Shown here one piece after another: positions 9,162 through 19,381 of a stretch of 64,000 bases of DNA. Each line of letters starts with the position of its first letter. The first letter of the stretch is position 1. Position numbers and translations under genes: made by a program. The stretch comes from Chryseobacterium tructae. Its GTDB lineage: Bacteria > Bacteroidota > Bacteroidia > Flavobacteriales > Weeksellaceae. The notes beneath the pieces were generated by a model that was given only the letters and a program-made list of their open reading frames with translations, did not search any database and was not told the DNA's origin. The stretch is from contig NZ_JAUFQR010000001.1 in the NCBI RefSeq assembly GCF_030409875.1, positions 3,410,001 to 3,474,000 of the forward strand. The letters are read 5' to 3'.

Positions 9162-9926
9162 TTAAAACTTCGCTGAAATAAATGTTCTTTTAAATGGGTA
9201 AAAGACGGGTGATTCAGGGAAGATGTTTTGTAATTGTTGTTTATAATCGTTTTTAAATTGTTCTTTCATTTCATCAGGAAGCTTTTCTATATAAGGAAGC
9301 ATAGCTGTTCCGGAAGCCCAGGTAAATACGGCCTCTGCATTTTCTAGAACATGGGGAAATACTTTCTCATACACGGTAATTTCTCTTCCTTTATGATCAA
9401 ATAATATCCGGGCGTAGTCTTCAATCGTTAAAACGGTATACTCTCTTTCCCAGCCATTATAAGCACTTTTATAAGGTTCAGTGCCGGCAATCTTTCTAAG
9501 AAGCTGATGGACTATATATTCATGGTTAGAAGGAATCTGTACAGCTAACTGTCCTCCTTCCTTGATCTTACTGATAATTCTTGGAAAGAGCTCCTTATGG
9601 TTACTACACCACTGGATTGCTGCATTGGAGATAACCAGATCATAGGTATCTCCTAAATGAAGCTGCTCTTCAATACTTCTTTTTTCAAAATTCAATCGGC
9701 TTGTCTTGAATTGAGCTGCTTTTTCAAGCATTTCCTCGGAAGAATCTATTCCCAGAACTTTTGAGTTTTCAAGATAATCCAAAAGCTTAGACGTTAACTC
9801 CCCAGTCCCACATCCCAAATCTATAACAGATATTCCCGTTCTTGATTCGACAAGCTTTAAAAGATCAAAGAAAGGTGCTGAACGTTCTTGTTTAAACTGA
9901 TCGTATACTTCCGGATTCCAAGCCAT
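9162..9926 (-). CDS. Class I SAM-dependent methyltransferase, trans-aconitate 2-methyltransferase-like
   Basis: The 254-residue protein has the SAM-binding motif I VIDLGCGTGELTSKLL (about residues 35-50), motif II region KVLGIDSSEEMLEKA, and the post-motif DLVISNAAIQWC typical of the Tam (trans-aconitate methyltransferase) subfamily. Tam methylates trans-aconitate, but many relatives have other acceptors, so substrate assignment is tentative. The gene sits between galE (20 nt upstream in transcription order) and the cytidylyltransferase (12 nt downstream), consistent with one operon. Confidence 0.8.
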   Translation of the reverse strand: MAWNPEVYDQFKQERSAPFFDLLKLVESRTGISVIDLGCGTGELTSKLLDYLENSKVLGIDSSEEMLEKAAQFKTSRLNFEKRSIEEQLHLGDTYDLVISNAAIQWCSNHKELFPRIISKIKEGGQLAVQIPSNHEYIVHQLLRKIAGTEPYKSAYNGWEREYTVLTIEDYARILFDHKGREITVYEKVFPHVLENAEAVFTWASGTAMLPYIEKLPDEMKEQFKNDYKQQLQNIFPESPVFYPFKRTFISAKF

Positions 9927-9946
9927 AATGATTGTATTTTATGATT

Positions 9947-10966
9947 TTAATCTCTCGATTTGATATATTTTTGCCATTCCCAAACTGTCTTTAGAGCTTC
10001 CTCCAATGATGTTTCAGATTTCCAGCTAAGTTCTTTCTCTGCTTTAGAGGGATCTGTATAAGCAATGGTAATATCTCCTTCTCTTCTGTCACAGATCTGA
10101 TAAGGAACATGTACTCCATTTGCATCTTCAAAAGCCTTTACAACGTCTAAAACAGATGATCCTTTTCCTGTTCCCAGATTATAGGTATCTACTACTACTT
10201 CTCCGGATTGGTCTTCTATTAATTTTTTCAAAGCCGCTACGTGAGCCTTAGCCAGATCAACAATATAGATATAATCACGAACCGCAGTTCCATCCTCTGT
10301 CGGATAATCATTGCCCCAAATACTCAGTTTTTCACGAATTCCTGCAGCTGTTTGCATTACGTAAGGGACAAGGTTATTGGGAACACCAATTGGTAATTCT
10401 CCCAGTTTTGCAGATGGATGTGCTCCAATAGGATTAAAATATCTCAACAATGATATTTTTCTGTTATATGCCTTTGCAAAATCGATTAGAATTTCTTCTC
10501 CCATTTGCTTGGTTTTCCCGTAAACGCTTTCAGGCATTTTCAAGGGTGTATTTTCATCAATCGGCATCACATCTGCCTGTCCGTACACCGTACATGATGA
10601 ACTGAAAATAAAGTTTGAAATTTCTCTTTCTTTAAATTCCTGAAGAATATTAATTAAGGAAAACAAATTGTTTTCATAATAATCCACAGGCTTTTCCTGG
10701 CTCTCTCCTACAGCTTTGAAAGCTGCAAAATTTATACAGCCATCAATTTTATGTGCATCAAAAACCTGGGAAAGAAGTTCTTTACGCTTCAGGTCAAAAG
10801 GATAAAAAACAGGTTTTTTACCTGTAATTTCCTCAATATTTTTTAAAATAAACCTCTCCGAATTGGATAAATCATCTACAATAACAACATCAAAGTTATT
10901 ATTAAGAAGTTCCACTACAGTGTGAGAACCAATATATCCAAGTCCTCCGGTAACAAGTATTGCCAT
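9947..10966 (-). CDS. galE: UDP-glucose 4-epimerase
   Basis: GalE interconverts UDP-glucose and UDP-galactose with a bound NAD cofactor. The 339-residue protein carries the Rossmann motif VTGGLGYIGSHT at residues 5-16, the catalytic Ser-Ser-Cys-Thr region IFSSSCTVYG, the active-site YxxxK in SVYGKTKQ, and LRYFNPIGAHPS, a hallmark of GalE. Length is normal. It starts 3 nt after the small membrane-protein gene and lies in the same minus-strand operon, so it likely provides UDP-galactose (or a related sugar) for surface polysaccharide. Confidence 0.94.
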   Translation of the reverse strand: MAILVTGGLGYIGSHTVVELLNNNFDVVIVDDLSNSERFILKNIEEITGKKPVFYPFDLKRKELLSQVFDAHKIDGCINFAAFKAVGESQEKPVDYYENNLFSLINILQEFKEREISNFIFSSSCTVYGQADVMPIDENTPLKMPESVYGKTKQMGEEILIDFAKAYNRKISLLRYFNPIGAHPSAKLGELPIGVPNNLVPYVMQTAAGIREKLSIWGNDYPTEDGTAVRDYIYIVDLAKAHVAALKKLIEDQSGEVVVDTYNLGTGKGSSVLDVVKAFEDANGVHVPYQICDRREGDITIAYTDPSKAEKELSWKSETSLEEALKTVWEWQKYIKSRD

Positions 10967-10969
10967 TTT

Positions 10970-11416
10970 TTAATCTTCGTGTTTTCCTATATTTTCTATT
11001 TCATTTTTTTCTATTTCTCTATAGTTTAGATAGTAGATATAAAAAAGAATAAAACCCGTAACTAATGTATTAAAAATAATTACAAAGTTGTAATATGAAT
11101 TGTTAATGTAACTTTTAATTAAGGTATAATTCGCAAAGCAAACTAAAATAAAGATCAATACTGCAAAAAAATTGAGAATGGTCTTTGTATATTTTAATTT
11201 GCAAAAAATGACTATCCCTGCAATTAAATTCACTATGATGTAAAAAGAGTATTTCAGAATATTTTCAAAAATACTCTCTTTATAGTATTCAGTGTAAGAC
11301 GAGGAATTATAGGATGTCACTGTATTTATTAAATAAAGTGAATAAATCCCGGTAATAAAAAGATGAAATCCTAAAAAGAATTTATACTTTTTACCTTTCA
11401 GAAAAAATTCCTTCAT
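10970..11416 (-). CDS. Small four-helix membrane protein, function unknown
   Basis: The 148-residue protein is rich in Ile, Leu, Phe, Tyr and Asn with four predicted membrane helices (about residues 12-30, 50-68, 78-95, 108-128). The N-terminus MKEFFLKGKKYKFFLG and the acidic/basic C-terminal tail (EIEKNEIENIGKHED) suggest both ends are cytoplasmic. No family was recognised. It is lower in G+C than its neighbours. It sits between the DegT aminotransferase (6 nt) and galE (3 nt), which suggests cotranscription. A GtrA-like or flippase-accessory role would fit the context but is not supported by any motif. Confidence 0.6.
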   Translation of the reverse strand: MKEFFLKGKKYKFFLGFHLFITGIYSLYLINTVTSYNSSSYTEYYKESIFENILKYSFYIIVNLIAGIVIFCKLKYTKTILNFFAVLIFILVCFANYTLIKSYINNSYYNFVIIFNTLVTGFILFYIYYLNYREIEKNEIENIGKHED

Positions 11417-11422
11417 GCTTTT

Positions 11423-12546
11423 TTATCCCATAAACTCAAGGACAGCATCGGTGATATACTTCAACTGTTCTTCGTCTAATTCCGTATGCATTGGTAAAGA
11501 GATTACCTGATCCAAAAGTTTATCTGTATTCACAAAGTCAGCAGCATTGCTTTCCTGGAAATATGCTTTTTGCTTTCTTAGTGCTACCGGATAGTAGATC
11601 ATTGCCGGAATTTCCTTTTCTGTAAGGAACTTCTGAAGATCATTTCTCTTACCGTTCAGGATTCTCAATGTATATTGGTGGAATACATGAGTAGAACTTT
11701 CAGATCTTTTCGGTGTTAAAATATTTTCATTTCCCGCAAATGCCTCGTCATAATAATCAGCCGCTTTTCTTCTTGCCTCGTTATAGGAATCCAAGTGAGG
11801 TAATTTTTTTCTTAAAACAGCAGCCTGAATACTGTCTAAACGAGAATTCACACCTACCTCATCATGATAGTATCTTTCGTACATCCCGTGGTTTACAATC
11901 CCTCTTAAACGGTGTGCCAGCTCATCATTATTGGTGAAAATAGCTCCTCCGTCACCATAACATCCAAGGTTTTTGGATGGGAAGAAAGAGGTTGTTCCTA
12001 CTGTTGCCATTGTTCCGGCATATTTTGAGGTTCCGTCAGAGAAAGTATATTCTGCACCAATTGCTTGTGCATTGTCTTCAATTACGAATAAGTTGTGCTC
12101 TTCAGCAATTTTCAGGATTTCTTCCATATTCGCACACTGTCCGAATAAATGTACAGGAATAATTGCCTTTGTTTTTGGTGTAATAGCCTTTCTTAAAGCT
12201 TCTGTTGAAATCGTAAATGTATCATAATCAACATCTACCAAAACAGACTTTAATTTAAGCAGATGAATCACTTCTACTGTAGCTGCAAAGGTAAAATCTG
12301 CAGTAATTATTTCATCCCCTTCCTTCAAATCCAGCGCCATAAGGGCAATCTGTAATGCATCAGTTCCATTAGCACATGGAATAACATGTTTACATCTAAA
12401 TAAGACTCCAATTCATTCTGGAAAGACTTCACTTCAGGACCGTTGATAAAAGCCGCGGAATCCATTACATTTAAAACTGCATTGTCTACATCATTCTTTA
12501 TTTTGTAATACTGACTTTGCAAGTCAACCATCTGAATTTTTTTCAT
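11423..12546 (-). CDS. DegT/DnrJ/EryC1/StrS sugar aminotransferase, single-base frameshift
   Basis: The family makes amino sugars on nucleotide carriers with PLP. The N-terminal frame starts at 12546 (MKKIQMVDLQSQYYKIK) and loses register near the TTT at 12389-12391; the second frame runs from about 12340 to 11423. Restoring one A on the coding strand gives the expected YLDVKHVIPCANGTDAL, which is conserved in the family, and a protein of about 374 residues. The PLP lysine lies in FFPSKNLGCYGDGGA, and the Q/H-rich IPVHLFGQCANMEEI is typical. It is the first gene of the minus-strand glycan operon with galE. The frameshift is probably a sequencing error (see findings). Confidence 0.88.
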
Positions 12547-12633
12547 AAATAAATTATTTCTGTAAAAATAAGGATTTTAAAATCCTTTCAAAAATTTTAT
12601 TGATTTTGTTTTTATCTTTATACAAAAATTTAT

Positions 12634-14238
12634 ATGAAAAAAATTTTACTCTTTTGTTTCCTAGCAGGTTACTCTTATACCAGCGCACAAACTCAGCTTG
12701 TTTTTGTGTATTTTAAGGATAAGCCTAATAAAGCTGCTTTTTTTGCTAATCCTCTTTCTGAACTTAGTCAAAAATCCCTTGACAGACGCACAACATTAGG
12801 TGTATCGCTTAATGATCAGGACGCTCCTATAGAACAGTCTTACATCCAAAATCTTCAAAATCTAGGATTTACTGTTACGGATTATTCTAAGTGGCTTAAT
12901 GGTGCTGCCGTAAATGCTACGGCTCCACAAATTGCCCTTTTGAAAACACAGCCTTTTGTACTTTCTGTCGAAAGTTTTGCCAAAAACGGAGCAACCATTG
13001 TAAAGTCGTCACCCGTTAATAAGTGGAATAAGCCAACCAATGCACAAAAAACGCTTACAACTTTTGAATATGGTTCAGGCACGGCGCAGATAGACCAAAG
13101 CAATATAAGACCCCTTCATCTTGCCGGATATACAGGAACAGGGATTTCCATCGCCGTTATTGATACTGGATTTCCCACTGTAAATACCGGAGCTGCATTT
13201 CTAAGATTAAGAAACAATAACAAAATAAAAGGGGGATATAACTTTGTCAACAAATCCACGGACATCTACAACTCTTCTCTGAATGCACATGGTACAACTG
13301 TTTTAGGTGTTATGGGTGGCTATTTGGAAAATGTATTTACAGGTTCAGCTCCTGATGCTGATTTTTATCTCTACTGTAGTGAAAATACAACGGCAGAAAT
13401 TCCTGAAGAAGAACTCTATTGGATAGAAGCTGCTGAAGAAGCAGATAGAAAAGGAGTAGAAATTATCACCACATCTCTTGGGTATAATGTTTTCGATAAC
13501 CCACAATATAGTTACACGTTTGCTGATATGAACGGGAATACCTCCTTTATTACAAGAGGAGCTGGAATTGCCACAGAGAAAGGGATTTTCGTTCTTGTTG
13601 CCTCGGGAAATTCAGGGGATAAACCTTGGCATTACTTGCTCACTCCAGCAGACAATTCTAAAGTATTTACTATTGGTGCTGTAGATTCTGCAGGAAGTTC
13701 TTCTGTATTTTCATCTTATGGCCCCAATTCACTTGGTGTGGTTAAACCCGATGGAAGTACACGCGGAACGGCTACAGCAACCGTTTTAGGTGATACAACC
13801 TATAGTACTAACGGAACTTCCCTTGCTACTCCCATTGCTGCAGGAGGTGTAGCCTGTCTTATTCAGGCATTTCCTACCATGAACAGAGATCAGCTTAAAG
13901 CAAAACTAAGACAGACAGCCTCACTGTATCCTAACCATACAGACCAGATGGGATATGGTATTCTTAACTTTGGAAGTCTTTACAACAGTGTGTTAAATAC
14001 TTCTGAAGTTGTACAAAAACAAAAATTCGTCTTGTTTCCGAATCCTGTTAAAAATATCTTGAACATTGCGTCAGAAAATGACATCAATTCGTTGGAAATT
14101 TATGACAATCTGGGAAGATTGATCAGAAAAGTAAACCATGAAAAATCAGTAAAAGTTGATGACTTTGCAAAAGGAGTTTATTATCTTAAAATCCTCTCAG
14201 AAGACAAAGTTTACTATGAGAAATTTATAAAAGAATAA
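12634..14238 (+). CDS. Secreted S8 subtilisin-like serine peptidase with T9SS sorting domain
   Basis: The 534-residue protein has a signal peptide (residues 1-19, ending TSAQ), a propeptide-like region, and a subtilase domain from about 150 to 440. The Asp motif is SIAVIDTGFP, the His motif is LNAHGTTVLG, and the Ser motif is NGTSLATPIAAG, so the catalytic triad is complete. The last about 75 residues (FVLFPNPVKNILNI, LEIYDNLGRLI, KGVYYLKI) are a type A T9SS C-terminal sorting domain, so the enzyme is expected to cross the outer membrane through the type IX system and be anchored or released. It is divergent from the DegT operon and ends in a strong terminator. Confidence 0.93.
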   Translation: MKKILLFCFLAGYSYTSAQTQLVFVYFKDKPNKAAFFANPLSELSQKSLDRRTTLGVSLNDQDAPIEQSYIQNLQNLGFTVTDYSKWLNGAAVNATAPQIALLKTQPFVLSVESFAKNGATIVKSSPVNKWNKPTNAQKTLTTFEYGSGTAQIDQSNIRPLHLAGYTGTGISIAVIDTGFPTVNTGAAFLRLRNNNKIKGGYNFVNKSTDIYNSSLNAHGTTVLGVMGGYLENVFTGSAPDADFYLYCSENTTAEIPEEELYWIEAAEEADRKGVEIITTSLGYNVFDNPQYSYTFADMNGNTSFITRGAGIATEKGIFVLVASGNSGDKPWHYLLTPADNSKVFTIGAVDSAGSSSVFSSYGPNSLGVVKPDGSTRGTATATVLGDTTYSTNGTSLATPIAAGGVACLIQAFPTMNRDQLKAKLRQTASLYPNHTDQMGYGILNFGSLYNSVLNTSEVVQKQKFVLFPNPVKNILNIASENDINSLEIYDNLGRLIRKVNHEKSVKVDDFAKGVYYLKILSEDKVYYEKFIKE

Positions 14239-14239
14239 T

Positions 14240-14275
14240 TAAAAACGGCCGTTTCAAATGAAACGGCCATTTTTA
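14240..14275 (+). terminator. Terminator of S8 peptidase gene
   Basis: The stem TGGCCGTTTCA type pairing (ACGGCCGTTTCA/TGAAACGGCCAT) has flanking A and T tracts and starts immediately after the stop codon. Confidence 0.85.
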
Positions 14276-14389
14276 ATTCACAAACTTAGTTTTTGGGATA
14301 ACTCAAATTTAAATCTCACATTTGTTTATCCTGACTCATCCTAAAATAGAAATCAACAATAAGAATAGTAAGCTTATTGTTCATTCTTT

Positions 14390-16923
14390 CTAAGCCGAAT
14401 TCCTGCTTGCATTAATATTTCCGAACAATGATCTTGTCACCAGCTTTTCATAGGCTTCTTTATTCCCTTCTCCTTTCTGGATTTTCATCAAAGCATATTG
14501 CTGAATACTCAACAACGGAAGAACGATTTTCTCACGGATTTTTACAGATTTTCTGGAAAGCGGGTCTTCTTCCTGAAGCATTTTGAAACCTGTAAGCTCC
14601 AACATAATATCTCTTGAAAGCTCATATTCATTGAACAGGATGTTCCAGAAAGCTCCGAATTTAGGATTGCTTTTAATATAATATGTCAGTGGGAAATAAG
14701 ATTTATTCATACTCATCATTGAATTCAAAACCAATGTTTTAAAGAAATCTGATCCTTTATATAATTCTCTAACCTCTTCAAACCTTCCCTGCTCTTTCAT
14801 CTGCTGCATCGCATATCCAAAACCAAAAAACCCGGGAACATTCTGTTTTAATTGTGACCACGATCCTACAAATGGGATCGCTCTTAAGTCTTCAAACCTC
14901 AGCTCACTTCCGCCACCTCTTTTGGATGGGCGGCTTCCGATATTGGTTTTTCCGTAGTATTCCAATGTACTCATCTCCTGAAGATAAGGAACAAACATGG
15001 GATGTGCTTTCAGGTCTGAATACTTCTGGTAACTGATATTCGCAAGTTCGATGATCAATGCTCTTTCTTTTTCTGTAAGATCTTTTTTAGCATTTTTGAA
15101 TACATCATTTTCTACTCCAGCTGTTAGAAGCTGTTCAAAATTATACTTTGCCTGTTCTTTATTTCCGAAAATACTAGTGATGGTTTGCCCCTGAATCGTT
15201 AGCTCGATTTTATTATTGGCAATTGTTTTTCCCTGGGAAGCGTAGAAATCGTGGGTCTTTCCACCACCTCTTGCTGGTGGTCCGCCTCTACCGTCAAAAA
15301 ATACCACTTTGATATTATTTTGCTCTGAAAGTTTCGTAAGCACCTCTTTAGCCTTATAAATTTCCCAATTCGCTTTTAAGTATCCACCATCCTTAGTTCC
15401 ATCAGAGAATCCAAGCATAATTGTCTGTTGATTTCCTCTTCTTTCAAGGTGCTTTTTGTAGACAGGATTCTGGTACAGCTCATTCATCACGTGTTCTGCA
15501 TTATCAAGACCTTCCATTGTTTCAAAAAGCGGTACAATATCCATATTGATCTCCTCATCCTGATAGCCACAGACCTTAAAGAATGCGTAAACATTCATTA
15601 CATCTTTCACTGCATCAGAATTGGAAATAATATAACGGTTCATTCCTCTCAATCCATTCAGATTCTGAATTTCAGTAACCTGAGATACGGTTAATAAAGT
15701 ATCTTTACAATATCTTCAAAATCATCAGCATTTACAGAGTTTGACATTTGAATCAGCTTATTGAATTTCTGTTCATAATCTGCTTCTTCATTCCCATATA
15801 CTTTAGCAAAGACTTCATCGATTACTTTTTGATGAATTCTACTGTCCTGGCGAATATCTAAAGTTGCAAAGTGAGTTCCGAAAATCTTCACACGATCTCT
15901 GAAATTAGCTAAAAGATCTAAGAACAAAGAGTTGTGTTCATTGATCAATATTTTTTCAGCCTCATCAGTTTTCTTTAAAATATCTTCTGAAGTAATTGTT
16001 TTTCCATTAAAAATAGCTATATATAGCTCTTCGCTTAATGCCGTCAATACCTCAGAAACGCCTCTAAAGCTTAGCCTCCTTCTGATAAACTTCAAATGAC
16101 TGTAATAAGACTTCAAAATTGCGGAGCGCAGTTCTTCTGCCACTCTTTTAGTTACATCGGCTGTTACAAAAGGATTTCCATCACGATCTCCTCCCGGCCA
16201 GAAGCCAAGCTGAATAATATCCTCATGCAAATGAAAATGTCCGTTCCCGAAAGTCTTTTTAATTTTCGTAAACAACTCACCAATCGTATCATAATACACA
16301 TATCTCAGATAGGAAATAATACTCAAAGCTTCGTCAATAGGGGTAGGTTTTTCTTTGTTCACAAAAGGAGTTTTTCCTAATTGTTGTAAAAGCGTATCAA
16401 TCTGCGTAACGGAATCACTGGTAATGGCTCCTCTAAGATCCTGAATAATTCTCTGCACTGAACTTGGATAAAACTGAGTTGGGTGTGCTGTAAATACAAC
16501 TTTCACACTGAAATCCTTTAATTTTTCACGTACCTTTTCAATTTTATGATCCTGAAATGAACGTTCAAAAAGATTAGTCACGGTTCCACTATCACTCTCA
16601 GAATGCAGATTTGGAAAAGCGGCATCCTCGATACTGTCGAATAAAACCACTTGCCTTTCTATATATTGAATGATCTTAAAAAGCAGTTCAAGTTTCTGCT
16701 CCTCGGTCTGAAGATCGGTATGGTTTTTAAAAAACTCTTCAACAATTTCTTCGGGAGTTTTTCCTGCATCATAGCCGGTTTTGCTTTCCTCATAAAGAAA
16801 GGGAAGCAACATCCCGATATTGGTCATTTTATCATAAGGCAGGCTCATAAATAATGAATTGTAGATCTGGAATTTATTTTCCACGATCTGCCTGAATTTT
16901 TCTGCGCGTTGGTCGTGTCTCAT
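14390..16923 (-). CDS. ppc: Phosphoenolpyruvate carboxylase, single-base frameshift
   Basis: PEPC carboxylates PEP to oxaloacetate to refill the TCA cycle. The N-terminal part (16923-15691) holds VVFTAHPTQFYPSSVQR with the catalytic His and GFWPGGDRDGNPFVT. The C-terminal part (from about 15700 to 14390) holds MLGFSDGTKDGGYLKANW, FFDGRGGPPARGGGKTH and GSRPSKRGGG. The frames split at TTT 15704-15706: adding one A on the coding strand reads DIVKDTLLTVSQVTEIQNL and joins the two parts into about 844 residues, normal for the Bacteroidota form. The gene is probably intact in the organism. It is transcribed alone; 435 nt without genes lie upstream. Confidence 0.92.
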
Positions 16924-17358
16924 AGTAACAAATGTAAGTGATTTTGGAATTAGTTAGATTGACAAATGACAAAAAATTATGGAGCTGGAAGAATGAAGCA
17001 GGAAGTTAATTTTAGTTGTAGTATTACTGAATGTCATCATAAAACTACTTTAAAAAGATGAAAAAGGTCATAATGATTCTTTATGACCTTCACAGATTCT
17101 TTCCTAAGTTTCTTTTTTCCTATTTACAATTTCTCCAAATCAAAAAATCTTATTCCGGGGTGGCATTATACTATCATTTTAAATCTTATTTAAAAATTTT
17201 ATTGGAAACCGAAAATTAAAAATAATGACAGTAATTACAGCTTATTTACCTTGAAAAAGCTAAGTATGCCATAAAATCTTCTGTTCAACATTTCGTAACT
17301 TTGAACTTTAATTAATTCTTATAGGCAACTTTATCTGTTGTATTAAAAATTGTTGAAT
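16924..17358. other. Intergenic region between ppc and Crp-like gene with a perfect hairpin
   Basis: There is no credible ORF in these 435 nt. A perfect 10-bp inverted repeat AAGGTCATAA/TTATGACCTT with a 7-nt loop lies at 17064-17090. It is too far from any gene end to be an obvious terminator and may be an operator or a leftover terminator. The segment around 16980-17010 contains the low-complexity pattern GGAGCTGGAAGAATGAAG, which resembles similar wording at 42915-42945. Confidence 0.5.
17296..17303 (+). promoter_or_regulatory. Probable -7 promoter element of the Crp/Fnr-like gene
   Basis: TAACTTTG fits TAnnTTTG and lies 55 nt upstream of the ATG at 17359. No good -33 element is seen. Confidence 0.4.
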
Positions 17359-17925
17359 ATGGGTTACATTAGGGAATATTACGAACAAATCGTCAAGCTA
17401 CAGGAGTCCGAATGGGAATTTATCGCAGGATATTTCCATAGAAAGGTGTATGCTAAAAATGAGATCATGACTCAGCAAGGCGATACAGAAAACTTTCTGT
17501 CTTTTATCGAATCCGGATTGGTAAGGTTTTATATTCCTGATGATGAACATGGCTATACCTTTAGTTTCAGTTTTGAAAAGGAGTTCACTTGTGCCTATGA
17601 TTCTTTTCTTACCCAAACACCTTCTGAATATGAGATGCAAGCATTAGGTGAAACTGTTGTATGGCAGATTTCTTACAATGACTTACAGAAAATATATAAC
17701 CAAACGAATGTGGGAAATCATTTGGGACGTTTTGCTTCTGAAAAGCTATTTCTGGCCAAAAGCAAAAGAGAACTTTCTCTATTGAAGCTTACTGCCAAAG
17801 AACGTTATCTAAAATTATTCACGGAACAGCCTGAATTGTTGCTGCGTGTTCCTCTAAAATATATTGCTTCTTATATCGGAATTACTCCACAGGCTTTAAG
17901 CAGAATCCGCAGACAGATTAATTAA
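17359..17925 (+). CDS. Crp/Fnr-family transcriptional regulator
   Basis: The 188-residue protein has an N-terminal cyclic-nucleotide-binding beta-barrel (about residues 18-115; IMTQQGDTENFLSFIESGLVRFY) and a short C-terminal helix-turn-helix (LKYIASYIGITPQALSRIRRQ) that ends the protein, the usual form in Bacteroidota. The cAMP phosphate-binding Arg-Ser/Ala pocket is not evident, so the effector may not be cAMP. The ATG at 17359 is preferred to the upstream in-frame TTG at 17350. A deformylase-like gene follows 56 nt downstream on the same strand and may be its target or partner. Confidence 0.87.
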   Translation: MGYIREYYEQIVKLQESEWEFIAGYFHRKVYAKNEIMTQQGDTENFLSFIESGLVRFYIPDDEHGYTFSFSFEKEFTCAYDSFLTQTPSEYEMQALGETVVWQISYNDLQKIYNQTNVGNHLGRFASEKLFLAKSKRELSLLKLTAKERYLKLFTEQPELLLRVPLKYIASYIGITPQALSRIRRQIN

Positions 17926-17981
17926 CATAGGTTCATTGTATATTTTTCCTTTTCTGCTGAACTTTGCAGAAAATCATTTCA

Positions 17982-18563
17982 ATGAATTTACCTATTGTTG
18001 CCTATGGAAACCACATTTTAAAACAAAAATGTGTACAGATTAACAAAAACAGCCAGGAAATCCAGGATCTCATTTCCAATATGTGGGAAACCATGGAAAA
18101 CTCTAACGGATGCGGACTTTCTTCGTCCCAGATCAATAATCCTTTACAGCTTTTTATTGTAGACAGTCAGGTTACTTTTGAAAATCTTGATACTGAAGGG
18201 CAGCTTCTTTATTTTGAAAAAAATGATAAAGGGATAAGGGAGACTTTTATCAATGCTAGGATTATTGATACTTCTGAACCTACCTGGGAAGACTATGAAG
18301 GCTGTCTAAGCATTCCCGGCCTGGCTCAAAAAGTCGAAAGACCATGGGAAATTACTATTGAATATCTTAATCAGAATTTTATCAAACAAACCAAAACATT
18401 TACCGGATTAACGGCAAGAATCATACAGCATGAGTATGACCATACGCAAGGTGTTTTATATATTGATCACTTGAAACCGCTGACCAAAAAAATGATTGAA
18501 TCCAAATTGAAAAAGATCATTAATGGAAATATCAAAACAGGATATCCTATGAAGTTTTTATAA
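17982..18563 (+). CDS. def: Peptide deformylase-like protein with altered motif I
   Basis: Peptide deformylases are metalloenzymes that remove N-formyl groups from new proteins. The 193-residue protein keeps motif II EGCLS (metal-ligand Cys) and motif III HEYDH (two metal-ligand His plus catalytic Glu). Motif I reads GCGLSSSQ instead of the usual GxGLAAxQ. Secondary deformylase paralogues in Bacteroidota often show such changes, so this is likely an accessory copy rather than the housekeeping enzyme. ATG 17982 (MNLPIVAYGN) was chosen over a TTG 18 nt upstream because it matches the family N-terminus. Confidence 0.85.
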   Translation: MNLPIVAYGNHILKQKCVQINKNSQEIQDLISNMWETMENSNGCGLSSSQINNPLQLFIVDSQVTFENLDTEGQLLYFEKNDKGIRETFINARIIDTSEPTWEDYEGCLSIPGLAQKVERPWEITIEYLNQNFIKQTKTFTGLTARIIQHEYDHTQGVLYIDHLKPLTKKMIESKLKKIINGNIKTGYPMKFL

Positions 18564-18627
18564 TCTACCCAAAGCATTAAGAAGCATCAGTAAATTTTGT
18601 AAATTTGTCCTGAAAACACGTTTCTTT

Positions 18628-19233
18628 ATGAAAATAATCATCACCCTTTCTCTGATCTTTTCCAATCTGCTTTCTGCCCAAATCACGGTTCCGGATGATT
18701 ATAAGAAAATCCCCAATATTCTGGATACTACTGAATATCTTTATCCATTCATCATTCCTAGCAAAGAATATGATTACTGGAGGGTCTTGACCAATGACAG
18801 CGATCCAGATAAAGCTATCATTTATGAAAGCCAGGCTCCTCTTTACATGACAATTAACGAACCTGCTCCTGAAAAGGGATTTTTCCAGAAATGCATTGGA
18901 AATAGTTGCTTTTCGTACATCGTTGCATGTAAAAAAGACAGACCTGTTTATTTTTTCACTGAAGAGCAACTAAGGAATTTTATAGGAACAGTTGACAATC
19001 TTCCGGAAGCTATTTTACTGGCTCACACTTATGGATACTCCATCGATACTCAAAACCGCTTTACAGGATCCTATAAAATTGATGATCATTCTATTTCTTT
19101 GTATGCATTACAAGCTAAAGGATGTCCGGTAGTTAAAGAATCTTTTTTAATTAAAATAAACAGAAAAACCGGGAAACTCACAGCCAAAAGTAATGGAATC
19201 TATTCTAAAAATGAGGATTGTACTACTTTATAA
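18628..19233 (+). CDS. Exported hypothetical protein
   Basis: The 201-residue protein has a signal peptide (MKIIITLSLIFSNLLSAQ). The mature part has four Cys residues in two pairs (KCIGNSC near 90 and AKGC...NEDC near the C-terminus) that could form disulfides in the periplasm. No family was recognised. A TAAATTTG -7 box at 18600-18607 precedes the ATG by 20 nt, so the gene may have its own promoter although it follows the deformylase gene on the same strand. No terminator is evident, and repeat-rich noncoding DNA follows. Confidence 0.65.
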   Translation: MKIIITLSLIFSNLLSAQITVPDDYKKIPNILDTTEYLYPFIIPSKEYDYWRVLTNDSDPDKAIIYESQAPLYMTINEPAPEKGFFQKCIGNSCFSYIVACKKDRPVYFFTEEQLRNFIGTVDNLPEAILLAHTYGYSIDTQNRFTGSYKIDDHSISLYALQAKGCPVVKESFLIKINRKTGKLTAKSNGIYSKNEDCTTL

Positions 19234-19381
19234 TTTGTCCAGATACATAAAGGCACGAGGATTTATCTTAAATTAAGTTTTTTAAGTTCCAAAAAAATCT
19301 ATTTGCCCTTTAGTTTGCAAAAAGAAATTAAGTTTACAAACTAAAGGAGACATAGACTCTTATACATAAATAATAATTATT

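Noticed and set aside
17064..17090. Terminator
   Set aside because: The hairpin is perfect but lies upstream of ppc and upstream of the Crp-like gene, with no gene ending nearby and no clear T tract.
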